Below are positions 10,983 through 20,675 of a DNA stretch of 64,000 nucleotides, piece after piece. A program made the translations under genes and the position numbers. The notes under the pieces are model-generated. The model searched no databases. It had not been told where the DNA came from and saw only the letters and a program-made list of their open reading frames with translations. Positions within the stretch are counted from its first letter, which is position 1. Each line of letters starts with the position of its first letter. Source of the stretch: Trema orientale. Lineage: Eukaryota > Streptophyta > Magnoliopsida > Rosales > Cannabaceae. The stretch is from the NCBI GenBank assembly GCA_002914845.1, contig JXTC01000381.1:157976-221975 (forward strand), in the 5' to 3' direction.

Positions 10983-13162
10983 TGTTGAATAATGGATGGA
11001 AATTATTAATTGTTAATGTGGTGTGTGTTAGGATTATGGCCAAAAAGTATTAATTATTTATAGATATTTAATAAAAGATATTTCATACATGGTGTTTGTG
11101 ATAATATTTTGATTATTGGTACAATAGTAAATGTCAAAAGATTCCATAATTTATTTACTAAATAAATATTTTAATAAAGTTGTTTATTAAAGTTAAAATA
11201 TATTTTCTTTAATTAAATCAAATAAAATTGTTCACAACTAATAAGAAAAGCTGGACACTTCTTTTTGATCGCGTTATAAGATTTTGTACATTTATAGTGT
11301 GTCTTAATTTATATTGATGTGACCAGGTGCACAAAATCTTAGTGTGTAAATACTGAACATGAACCACGTGAAATATGTGATAAGAACATATTTTCACAAA
11401 CTTGATAATTAAAGCATGGCTTCTTAATCCTGAAATATGTGATGAATTCGTGTTCATAATTTGTATTATTTGAAATGTTAAAGGCACAGATCTAGAAATT
11501 AACGGTCTAGACCCTGACATTTTGATAATACATTATTATGAGCATTAGGAACATATGCTTATAGATATGAAATCTATAATTCTATTATTAGATAAGTGAA
11601 TACTACTTTAAGGAGCTATATGAGTTTGGATAATTTAAATCTTAGCTAAATAATCAATAAAATTTGATATTTTATTAATTAAAGACTTTTTATAAGTCTG
11701 GTCTTCTATTAGATATAGTTTTGTATCAAGGAATTGAAAGATATAATTAGAGGGGTAAAACAGTAATTTAACTAGCTCTAATTATCGGTATATCCATATG
11801 AAGACACATATGCATATGTTAATTATCTAATGGACATAATTTTAATTATAAAGTTTATTGTGATATTTATTTAATTCAAAAGTGCAGTTTAGACCTTTAG
11901 TGGAATAAGTCCATAATTAATAGTAAAAATCCACTTGTATTAAGAGTTAATTATAACTGAGCCTTGTCTATTAGAGCTTGAATTAATTTGATCTATTTGG
12001 GTTCCCAACGTACACCAACATCTTGGGCTACATGATATTAATTGGGCTCAAATAGTTTTCTGAGCAATTACATAAAAAAAGAAATAGACTGAAAAAGCAG
12101 TAGGTTGAGCCAACTGCAATGCCCTTTAAGGCATCAAGTAATTTCTGCTAGCCCATCCCCTAGGCCTGGCTGAATTCCACCATAAGGAGGAGCCTATAAT
12201 AGGCTCCTCCCACCCTCCCATTGTATGTAAGTTCAGTTTTGACTGATACATTAGTTTGGCGAGAGAAAACTGAGAGAAAAGTGATAGATTCTTACTGGAA
12301 GAATAATCAAGATTGAGATGTCTACTCATCTCTGTAGTTACAAGCTTAATCCATAGGAAGAAAGACTCACTGGTTGAATTACACGGTCTCTTATATGTAT
12401 TTAGACCATAACAAAGATTCAAAAAGTTTTATGAAAAACTACAAGCTAGAAAAAAATTTGTTTTTCATACTTCCACTCATCTTTGATTTTATCACATTTT
12501 TCATAATAATTACCAACAGTGTGGAGTAATTAGAAAGCTAATGGAGAATAGTAGCCAACTTAGCAAAATATGTTATGGTAGGAGCATGTTATAATGATAA
12601 CATGTTTCAATGTTTCACAAATAATTAAAGGTGAACATTTTGAATGGCCAAAAGTAAATGCATTCTACATGGTATTTTGGGGCTGCTACGTGAGTGACTT
12701 TCCAAACAAAAAGATGAGCCATCATTCACTTATAAATACCATGTTATTCTTCTCATTCAAACCATCCAAGAAGCAAGCTTCTTCCTTTGAGAAATTCTCT
12801 AAGAGCTTTCTTATAAATTCTCTTTGTAGTCTATAATAAAGAGTGATATAGAGAGAAGTTAGTGAGGGAAACGCTTGGGTAGTTATTATGTAAAAGCTTG
12901 GATGAGAGAATTCTTTACATGTAAAAGAATCTCTTGGGTCAATTTGGGTTGAGTGGTAAATTCTAAATGATTATAATAATTTTTCACATAGTGGATTTTG
13001 TCTTTGACAGTCCGTGGTTTTTCTCTTGTTATTGGAGTTTTCTACGTAAATCTTTGTGTTAAACTACTTTCTTTTACTGTTGATATTTCTGTGAAGGAAA
13101 ATCCATGGGGGGAATTTTAGAATATTCTCATAATTAATTTTGTGAGGTGTAAAATCCCAACA
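10983..13162 (+). repeat. 3' LTR of the shortened copia element, split by a solo LTR
   Basis: The first 43 bases (10983-11025) and the remainder (12519-13162) together equal one LTR collinear with 8984-9679. It starts TGTTGAATAATGG after a purine-rich GATAGAGAT and ends CCCAACA at 13162. The interruption lies inside GTGGTGTG, a site preserved intact in the 5' LTR near 9020, so the paralogous LTR gives the pre-insertion sequence directly. Confidence 0.88.
11026..12518 (+). mobile_element. Solo LTR (1493 bp) nested in copia 3' LTR
   Basis: Starts TGTTAGGATTATGG and ends TTACCAACA, flanked on both sides by GTGTG (11021-11025 and 12519-12523), a perfect 5 bp target duplication. The interior has no gag or pol and no primer-binding site. 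A promoter-like CCTATAATAGG lies at about 12192-12202. The best reading is a solo LTR left by LTR-LTR recombination of a full element of unknown family. It inserted after the host copia element. Orientation is inferred from the TATA-like motif only. The open frames in it are not credible genes. Confidence 0.85.
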
Positions 13163-13185
13163 CAACCACTCCTTTAATTACTTCC

Positions 13186-13260
13186 CATGAAAATCTCTTT
13201 CTCTTCTTCCCTCTTTTTTTCTCTCTTTAAAAAGAGGAAGAGAAAAAGAGAATTTTCATG
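13186..13260. repeat. C/T-rich perfect-type hairpin
   Basis: The left arm CATGAAAATCTCTTTCTC pairs with the right arm GAGAAAAAGAGAATTTTCATG with few mismatches over about 30 bp and a very short loop. It lies just outside the copia 3' LTR. It may be a tiny MITE or the footprint of one; no coding is visible. Confidence 0.6.
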
Positions 13261-13262
13261 CA

Positions 13263-14435
13263 TACTTAGGCGATATAAGCGTCCGATCCATACTTCTACT
13301 AATCTTGCTCCTATTATAGGTTGACACATATTATTATTTATCGTCTTTTAATTTTGATTTTGGATTTTGTTTTTTTTTCTGTGCTATTTCAATTTCAACT
13401 TTTTTTATAGCAAGATTTCATTCCATCTGAGGCTAGTTATCTGTTTTTTTTTTTTCATGAAATTAATCTAGAAGATATATTTTTTTATGTGAATTTCGTT
13501 TAGAATTTAAGTGATTTTTTATTTTCTATAATTCTTTGTACAGTTAATTTTTATTTTTGAAACTTATTAAGTGTTTTTTTATTATGGAATTAAAACATGA
13601 TAAGTACTAATTTTTTATAAAATTTTGTTTGCTTTGGAAAACTAATTAAAAAAACTTTTTTGATATCAATATCTTCATTCCGTTTGAGGCTAAAAAGCCC
13701 TTTTTGTGTGTAAATTACTTCAAAGAAAAGGGTAAATTATGAACTTACGCTTTCTTTTAGAGTTTTAGTGATTTTATTCTCAGAAAAAAAAAATTAAGTA
13801 AATTTAAAATTTAAAATTTTTATTTTAAATTACATCCATGCTCGTCACCACAAAGAAATCAAATCGCCAGACAAGTCCACTTCCAATAACACATTAATCC
13901 AAAAAGAATTAGTTAGTTTGAAATTAGTGTGTGCTTATATTAGTAGTAACTAAAAAAATAACTTCTTTATAAAAGATTCGTCTCATTTTTTCTCCTTCTT
14001 CTATCGATGTGGGACTTACTTTTCTTCCGTATTCTATTTATTTAGCTATAGAGTATTAAGAAGAAATAAATAGTAAAACAAATAATGAAAAAATAACCTA
14101 TCATTATATCTATGTGATATTTTATACATATGACAATAGCTATTTTCTATTTACTAATATCAAATCCAATCCGCATAAAGATAACTAATCATGCATTATG
14201 TGATTGATTGTTTTACTTTTTTTTTTTTTTTTTTCTAGAGTTTTCATGTGGTATAAACACCCATCCATATAATGTGGTATAAACACCCATCCATATAATG
14301 CACATTCTTTAATATAAAATTAACTGAAAAAAAGAGGTTTAGCCAAGTACTACATAAGCATCATTTTAAGGATGACAATTTTTGGCGCCAATAGTAAAGT
14401 AACTATTATTCGAACGTAGTTTCATGCAACACTAA
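13263..14435. other. intergenic, 3' side of the BAHD gene
   Basis: AT-rich non-coding DNA with no recognisable gene. The one clear structure is an exact 26 bp tandem duplication at 14246-14297 (unit GTGGTATAAACACCCATCC plus flanks), preceded by a T-rich run at 14217-14234. Confidence 0.6.
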
Positions 14436-15767
14436 TTAAGCAAGAATATTAGGATTAAAGGAAGCAAACGACACTATATCCTCATCACATTCAAATATGG
14501 CCATAACTTGAGGGTCCAACGTAACCCAAGCTTGTATCCCATTCCCACACTTGGTATCCTCCATAACAATCAAATTTTGCGACGACAATATCCCACTGCT
14601 CACCCAAACGGGTTTTCCCCACCCGAAATCCACCTCATAAACCGAGAAACGACACCAACTTGAGCACCAGTATAAATCCAAAAGCCCTGTCTCCTTCAAA
14701 ATCTCTTCTTGCTTCTTCATCGACTCGAAAACCAGCGAATACCCTTCCTCATCGCCTCTGACTCTACGCACCGTTTCGTTACAAAACGTCGTCGTTTCCC
14801 TCTTCATATCAGTCAACAGCTCCTGAAACCCTATCTCGCCCTCTACTTCCATCGGAATCCCCCATATTAGGTTCCCGATCGAATTTTCCGGCAGCGGTGG
14901 CGCCGTCCTTCTCCGCAAGTTCACCGCGGAGAGAAACGACGATTTCTTCGCCGGTGACTTGTCGATCGATCGAGCGGCGGAGATGGCGGATTTTAGAATC
15001 AGAGCTAGAACCACTTCGACCCGAGAGACCGAATCGATCTCGGTTGATGGGTTCTTCTCCGCTAGGAACTTCTTCTTCAGAGCTGAGATCTTCGATGCCT
15101 CGAACACGAGCCTCCTCGCGGTCCGATTCTCGATGGGGTTATCGGTCTCTGGCAGCGGAGGCAACGCTTGCGGCGCAAGAAACGACGATCCGACGAAACT
15201 TGGGACCGCGATTTCGGCGGAACCGCCTCTGGCTCTGGCACTCCAGCTCTTGAGCAAAACGACGACGGAAGCCAGGTCGCAGAACCGGTGCTTGAGGCAG
15301 AAGCAGATTGCACTTCCTCCGCACTCGAAGACAGTGAGCTGAGCTATCAAAATGCAGTTTGAAGCTAACTCCATGGTTTCGGGGTCGAAACTCGGGTTCA
15401 ATTTTCCGAACTCTCTCTGGAGGTCATCGCTGGAGAGGAAGTCCGAGAGGTTGGAGTCGAGTTTGGCTTCGACGACACAAGCTCCCTCGTCGTTGCAGTC
15501 GATTGTTGACGTGTCTTTGAATCGCCCTGCTATGGGGTAGAAGTCTGTTAAGGTCTCGGACAAGGAGTTTTTGAGGATACGACAGTAGTTTTTGTCGTCG
15601 TTTTTGTCCCAATTAGGAGGGGAGGTGTAGAAGAATATGATGCCGCAATGGATTTCGGGATAGAACTGATCCAAAAGACAGAGCTTGTAATCTTTAAGAT
15701 GAGCTGGAGTAGGAGATGATGGCTTTACTAAATCTCTTGATAAGATTTCAACTTTGTGGGTCTTCAT
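14436..15767 (-). CDS. BAHD acyltransferase, vinorine-synthase-like
   Basis: Probable acyl-CoA-dependent O- or N-acyltransferase of specialised metabolism, expected in the cytosol. It is a single exon of 443 residues from the Met at 15767, typical for the family. An in-frame Met ten codons upstream (15797) is possible, but MKTHKVEILSRDLVKPS matches the usual BAHD N-terminus better. The HxxxD catalytic motif is HRFCD (residues 160-164); the residue after Asp is Leu, not the common Gly. The structural motif DFGWGKP is at 380-386, and NLRRRTAPPLPENSIGN, around the substrate/CoA channel, is at about 283-299. Conserved early motifs LLDQFYP and FYPIAGR are present. The substrate cannot be told from sequence. 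The centre is notably GC- and CpG-rich against its AT-rich surroundings. A decayed partial copy lies at 8513-8932. Confidence 0.93.
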   Translation of the reverse strand: MKTHKVEILSRDLVKPSSPTPAHLKDYKLCLLDQFYPEIHCGIIFFYTSPPNWDKNDDKNYCRILKNSLSETLTDFYPIAGRFKDTSTIDCNDEGACVVEAKLDSNLSDFLSSDDLQREFGKLNPSFDPETMELASNCILIAQLTVFECGGSAICFCLKHRFCDLASVVVLLKSWSARARGGSAEIAVPSFVGSSFLAPQALPPLPETDNPIENRTARRLVFEASKISALKKKFLAEKNPSTEIDSVSRVEVVLALILKSAISAARSIDKSPAKKSSFLSAVNLRRRTAPPLPENSIGNLIWGIPMEVEGEIGFQELLTDMKRETTTFCNETVRRVRGDEEGYSLVFESMKKQEEILKETGLLDLYWCSSWCRFSVYEVDFGWGKPVWVSSGILSSQNLIVMEDTKCGNGIQAWVTLDPQVMAIFECDEDIVSFASFNPNILA

Positions 15768-15837
15768 ATTGGTGATGAGATGGAAAAATGTTATCAATAT
15801 TTGCTAAAACTTTTTTTGTTGCTGTTATCTTAGTTAA

Positions 15838-15865
15838 TTAGTGTGTGTATATATATATATATGCA
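15838..15865 (-). promoter_or_regulatory. TATA-rich core promoter candidate of the BAHD gene
   Basis: A run of TATATATATATA followed (on the minus strand) by ACACACAC lies about 75-100 bases upstream of the BAHD start codon, a plausible TATA position for a gene with a short leader. It could equally be a plain microsatellite. Confidence 0.35.
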
Positions 15866-15867
15866 TG

Positions 15868-16740
15868 AATGTGCATTAATTGTGTGATTAATTATTATTT
15901 TTTGAATCCACCATGAAATTATCGAGTTAATTAATTAACTTATATAATAATTCGTGTTTTGGTTGATTATATCGTATATAGTTTTTGAACTATTTTCAAT
16001 CCACCATGATTGTCCTAACTGCTTAGGAGAGCGATTGTTTTTATGGACTTTGCCGGACTTATGGATTCTATATGTACAAAAATTTGAACAAAAAATTTTA
16101 AAGGATGACTGGTCATTTGGTCGAAAGCATATCTTAATACGAATACAAGACAAACAAGTCAAATAAAATTTCTCCATTCTCTGCTTTCCGGCGATGGTTA
16201 AATAAATTCCCATTTTTTATCTTGAGATTTTGTAGATAACTTTTTTTTTTCATAGGAATAGGATATGGGACTTAGGAGTATTAGCTCATAAGAGCTCATT
16301 AACAAACTGCGTTTAGTTTGTGTAAATTTCCTCTTTCTTTTTCTGTCATTTGTTTGTCTCTGAATTTTTATTTATGTGGTGGTGGTTGGTTTTTTTTCTT
16401 GTATTTGTCCGCCATGTTAATATAGTGTCAGATAGTTATTAATAACAAAATAATATTCGCATCCAAGTAGATGACATGTGCTTTATTATGAGTAAGCCAC
16501 ATTATACGATTTGTCCATTTGTTGTGGAAGACCGGGATAAATGACATGTCATTTTATTCACAAAAGAGAGAACAAAATTGGGATGGCATATGTTATGTTG
16601 TGCGATTTGTTGTGGCATCCACTAGACTAGACTAGGCCAGGCCGTGGGTTGACCATTTTGACAAACAAACTATTTTTTAATAAATTTTTCTCTAAAAATA
16701 ACTTTGTTATGATTTTTTTAAAGTATTTTTTAGTGAAATA
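15868..16740. other. intergenic, 5' side of the BAHD gene
   Basis: No gene seen. Mixed AT-rich sequence with a short run around 16620-16650 (ACTAGACTAGACTAGGCCAGG) that resembles worn LTR-type DNA, echoed near 17110-17150 and 17640-17700. This suggests that the foldback elements that follow inserted into an older retrotransposon remnant. Confidence 0.4.
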
Positions 16741-16748
16741 TATAGAGT

Positions 16749-17091
16749 ATTTATAAGAAATGGCTTTTTTTTTTTAAGATCAGTTTAAAAAATGCCTATT
16801 TTTTATACTCATTTTATAAATGATCGTTTTATAATTTTATTTTGATAAACGACCCTTTTTCAGTTGATCTGTTTTTTCAAAAAAAGTAAATCAAAATTTT
16901 ATAAAATAAATCAATTTTTTTGAAAAAATAAACAATTTTAAAAAATAAATCAATATCTTTTGATATGCTAAATATGAAAAATAACTATTTTTTAAATAAT
17001 TTTTAAAATTCAGTCATTTTTTAACCGTATTTAAAAAATGACCATTTTTTAAACTATGATCCAAAATTCGGCTATTTGGCTAAAAAATCCA
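16749..17091. mobile_element. Foldback MITE A (about 340 bp)
   Basis: The left end reads GATCAGTTTAAAAAATGCC; the right end, on the other strand, reads GATCATAGTTTAAAAAATGG. Similarity continues inward for roughly 60 bp (TATTTTTTATACTCA against CATTTTTTAAATACGG). The centre consists of AAATAAATCAA-type repeats. There is no coding capacity. The long imperfect inverted ends suggest a non-autonomous DNA transposon; the superfamily was not determined. Confidence 0.6.
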
Positions 17092-17200
17092 AATATATAT
17101 TCATGAATTGGCACGACTAAAGCCAATAGGCTGGCCTGTCTTGACCTATGGCTTAATTTATACGGGTTTCTAATACATTTATCTATAAAAATAAAACGAA

Positions 17201-17540
17201 AAATTACAAAAATATAGAGGCCAGTTTTTTTTTTTTTTTTTTCAATTCCCCTATGAATTTTATTAGAAAAATATCATTTAAAAAAAAAAAAAAAAGTACC
17301 ACTTTTAAAATGGTTACTAGTTACCAGTTTCTGAAAACTAGTTACCGGTCACTAGTCGCCAGTTATATACCAGTTATAAATACCTTTGGTTACTAGTTAT
17401 CAGTATTTGAAAACTGATTACCAGTTACTAGTTATTATTTTAAAATTATATTTTTCTAAATAATTTTTTTAAAATGACATTTTTCTAATAAAAACGTACC
17501 AGATCTAAAAAAAATAAAGACCTCCATATTTTTCTAATTT
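17201..17540. mobile_element. Foldback MITE B with GTTACTAGTTACC core (about 340 bp)
   Basis: Terminal inverted repeats: ATTACAAAAATATAGAGG on the left against ATTAGAAAAATATGGAGG read from the right. Inverted similarity continues through TATTAGAAAAATATCATTT (left) and TATTAGAAAAATGTCATTTT (right). The centre (about 17311-17430) is a palindromic array of GGTTACTAGTTACCAGT words. There is no coding capacity. It shares the words TAGAAAAATATCA and GTTACC with the foldback elements at 18014 and 40732. Confidence 0.7.
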
Positions 17541-18013
17541 TTTTTTTCTAAAAATGTTGTACAAGGCCTAATTTTCATAATTCATAATAACCTATAATAT
17601 AATAGTCCCATAAGGCGTGCTAACCATTTCCCTTACATGTATTGGTCACCCTGGTCCGCCAGAATAATAGAGCAGGTTAGCTTGTCCTGTGGCCCGTCGT
17701 GAGCCATTGAAAATAGATCTAGCTAGGTTAGACTGCTCATTGTTGCATCTCAATGCACACATCCTCTTTAGGAGGTGTATGTATCATTAGTAAATTCAAA
17801 ATTTGTTGGTTGTATACTAATAATCTAGTAGCAAACAATATAAATATTTGGCTATATATAAGTATTTGGTTGAGTATTCGTAGCAGTGGCTTTTGTAATT
17901 TTATCTCTCATATCTGAATAAGATATAGTATTTTCTTCTATCGTATTTAGATTAAGGAAATTTTTTATTGTATTATATAGCAAACAATTTATCTATGAGA
18001 ATAATAACAAGAG

Positions 18014-18432
18014 GAAATTTTATTTTTTATGGTAATTTTTCAAAAAAATTGAAAAATTCTATATTTTGAAATTTTGTGAAAAATCTCGGATTTTAATTAA
18101 AAAATACAACTTTCAAAAGTATTTAGAAAAATATCACTTTTATTAATTCATGAAATACTCGAAGTAACCAATTAAGTTACCTAGATAACTTGATCAGTTA
18201 CCTCAAATAACTAGATTGATTACTCTATGTAGCCCAACTGATTATCTTGAGTACCATTGAAAAATTCTAATTATAAAATAAAAGTGGTGTTTTTCTAAAT
18301 ATTTATTAAAAATGTTATTTTTGCTAGAATTTTTTTTAAAACTAATACTTTTCTAAATTAATTTGGGATTTTTCAAAAAATTCAACCCATCTAGAATTTT
18401 TCAATTTTTGGTACTTTGGGCCTGAAATTTTA
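18014..18432. mobile_element. Foldback MITE C, copy 1, GTTACC core
   Basis: The inverted ends share AAATTGAAAAATTCTA on both sides, then GAAAAATCTCGGATTTTAATT against TTTGGGATTTTTC-type sequence. The core (18165-18255) is a run of AAGTTACC, GATAACTTGATCAGTTACC and AATAACTAGATTGATTAC. GAAATTTTA occurs at 18014-18022 and again at 18424-18432, which may be a 9 bp target duplication as made by Mutator-type transposases. A second copy lies at 40732-41097, so this is a real repeat family. Confidence 0.75.
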
Positions 18433-18795
18433 AAAGAAACCCTAATAACAAAAATATCCAATGCATTTTGATAAAATACTCAATATATCATCTCGATCTT
18501 CATAAATAACGAAAATATTCTATATGATTAACAAATCAATACATATTTCGCCCTTTTAGATTAATTAATTTAATTTGCTTAAAAAAAAGATTAATAAATT
18601 TAATGCTTTTAAACAACCGAATACAATTTTTTTCTTTAGAGTTCGGTATAAAAATCATCCATAGAGTCAACTTCAATAAATTCAATGCTTTTAAATAGCT
18701 GAAAACAATATTTTAAAAAGAAAAAAAAAAATCATGTTGAGAAGGCCAAGGTTAAAGATGTATATGAAACAAGGAATCGATAATGTGACACCTAC

Positions 18796-19129
18796 CTTAT
18801 ATGGAACATAATTACAATGTCAAGCAACTGCATTGAAGGGAGAAAAATCTTGTTTTGCAGTGAAAAATTCACCAAATTTTTGTATATTTAGTGTAACCCG
18901 GATGGTGACAGGCATGAGGAGTAAGAAAATCCATTGGAGCAGCAAGATCAGTAGCTCCTACAGTATTAAAATAAAATTTTACAAGTGATAAACTATGTTG
19001 TACAAAAGTGACAATCCTAACAATGAAACTCGATCGCAGATCAATAGCAAAACGAAATCTTTGGGGTAAAATCGCAAATTCACCAGGAGAAACTTGCAAA
19101 GTTCTTCATTCCGTAGTAATTACATAGCC
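18796..19129 (-). pseudogene. HGD: Relic exon of homogentisate 1,2-dioxygenase
   Basis: The parent enzyme opens the ring of homogentisate in tyrosine breakdown. The relic reads, in pieces of different frames, YVITTE, LQVSPGEFAILPQRFRFAIDL, VGATDLAAPMDFLTP, HPGYT, KFGEFFTAKQDFSPFNAVA and NYVPYK, matching plant HGD in order. It retains a splice acceptor (TTTTGTAG, exon from 19129) and a donor (AAG/GTAGGT, exon end 18796), so it came from genomic DNA and not from an mRNA copy. It is dead: there is a stop after ITTE, another where HGD has Trp in VVAWHGNYVP, and the middle is frameshifted where PDGPSRGY...FQLPDLG is expected. No other HGD exon is seen nearby. Confidence 0.85.
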
Positions 19130-19408
19130 CTACAAAACCAGAATAAAGTATCTAAATGAACACTCTTAATTAATTTCACAATCCATAGGGCGAGAAAAAT
19201 GACTATAATATAATTCCATTTCACAAAAGCATTAAAGAAAATATAGCAAGCTTATGTCATAAATGCACAGGAAGGTCTCGGACATTGCATCAAAGAAAGC
19301 ACCTTAAAAGCTAAGAGATTAACTACAGGATGAGATACTTTAGACACTTTAAAAGGATAAATTAGATGAGGGACACACATTGTGGGGTTTTATATATATA
19401 TATATGTA

Positions 19409-19639
19409 GGCACCCATTTAGTAGGTATTTATTTTTTACCTATTCATGGTATTGTTTTACCCAATTAAAATTCATCACGCATGATTTTTGATGAAAAAAG
19501 ATGGAGAAAGAAAAATATTAAAATGAGTATTTATTTTTATTTTATTTTTCCAACTACTCAAATTATAGTAACTGTTAGATAATTCGACGGCTAGGAAAAA
19601 AAAAAACCTATAGATAGATAAAAAAAATACTTATTAAAT
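19409..19639. mobile_element. TAGGTA-family MITE, copy 1
   Basis: The ends read GGCACCCATTTAGTAGGTATT on the left and, from the other strand, ATTTAATAAGTATTTTTTT on the right. The core CCAATTAAAATTCATCACGCATG and CAACTACTCAAATTATAG also occurs, inverted, in the copy at 30244. A TA microsatellite abuts the left end. It is non-coding. Confidence 0.65.
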
Positions 19640-20440
19640 TTCTGACGAAAGACACACATGAAAAACATATAGTAGAAATTAAAAATATAATTTTGAAAGT
19701 AATTTAGAAATTTTAAGCATAAAAATGAATAATTATAGAAAACTTTTCTTCAAATTTGTAGCTCCAAGAACTCTAAAAATGTGAATAACACCTTTTCTTT
19801 CTATCTAAATCATTTTGTTCAGTTTATTTTTCCTTAAAATACTTTTTTGGGATTCTACCATGCGCTCCTCATATATATTTTTTGTTAGAAATTTAAAAAC
19901 AAGTTGTAATTTTGATAGTTCAAAGATCAAATTGCTTCAAATTAGAAAATTTAGGGGCTTAATTGTCACAATTAGAAATTTGAGGACTATATTGCCACAA
20001 ATTGGATGCTTTAGGGACCATTTATGTCATGAACCCTTAGTTATATAGACTCATCATCTACTCTATTTTAAAAAAATGAGTTTATGGCACAATTGATCCC
20101 CTGAACTATCCAACTTAAGGTAATTTGATATCAAAGTTCTAATTATGGTAATTAAGTCCCTATATTTGAAGTCATTTAGTTTTTAAGCTGTCTAAATTAT
20201 AACATACTATTAAATTTCTGATAAAAACACACGTGAGAAGCATGTGATAGGATCTGAAAGAGTATTTGAGGCAAAATAAAGTGAATAAAAGGATTTGGAG
20301 AAAAAGAATGAGATATTGCTTGCATTTTTGCATCAAAATTAGAAAGTTCAGATTTTTAACTATCACAATTAAGACTTTGAAAACCAATTTGCCTAAAATT
20401 TCATAGCCCAAGACCATTTATATTATTAATCTTAAGAGAA
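19640..20440. mobile_element. Two related palindromic MITEs, one intact-looking
   Basis: At about 20080-20440 a left arm (GGCACAATTGATCCCCTGAACT, AATTATGGTAATTAAGTCCC) is mirrored by a right arm read on the other strand (ATAAATGGTCTTGGGCTATG, CTTAATTGTGATAGTTAAAA) over about 100 bp. At about 19640-20040 a second copy shares GACACACATGAAAAACAT with ACACACGTGAGAAGCAT (20229) and the arm end GGATGCTTTAGGGACCATTTATGTCATG, but its left arm is missing or replaced by the neighbouring MITE. Non-coding. Confidence 0.55.
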
Positions 20441-20675
20441 AATAGACTCGTTACGAGATGTCTACTCACTGTATATTTTAAAAATAGACTTGTACAGTGT
20501 CCTCCTTAAATCTCTTTTTTAAAAAATGAGAAAAAAAAATACAAGTTTATTTAACTAATTTTGCACATGTCAAAGTATAAAAAAAGCATACTTAGAGTTC
20601 TTTTTTTGGGGGGTTACTCTACTCTTAATAAAATGAGAAACTTAAAAATTTGGAGACAAAAGCTGAGAGAAAAAA

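Larger units (their letters stand above)
8984..13162 (+). mobile_element. Old, internally shortened copia retrotransposon with nested insertion
   Basis: A fossil copia element. Its 5' LTR (8984-9679) is followed by primer-binding site TGGTATCAGAGCC at 9682-9694. A gag-like region (about 9.75-10.5 kb) resembles copia gag (for example KFDGRIN and WKELDLKAVSAIRLSLAKN) and ends with a worn CCHC knuckle near 10440. Only about 1.3 kb lies between the LTRs, so most of pol is absent. The 3' LTR begins at 10983 and is split by a solo LTR. The two LTRs differ at about 15% of positions over a stretch compared by eye (9133-9273 against 12632-12772), so the insertion is old. The flanks TAACT (left) and CAACC (right) may be a decayed 5 bp target duplication. 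It is broken many times over. Confidence 0.88.

Noticed and set aside
12126-12422. A 98-codon minus-strand frame
   Set aside because: Lies wholly within the solo LTR and has no recognisable domain.
14897-15362. Several open frames on both strands overlapping the centre of the BAHD gene
   Set aside because: They are by-products of its GC-rich codons; only the 443-residue minus-strand frame has family motifs.
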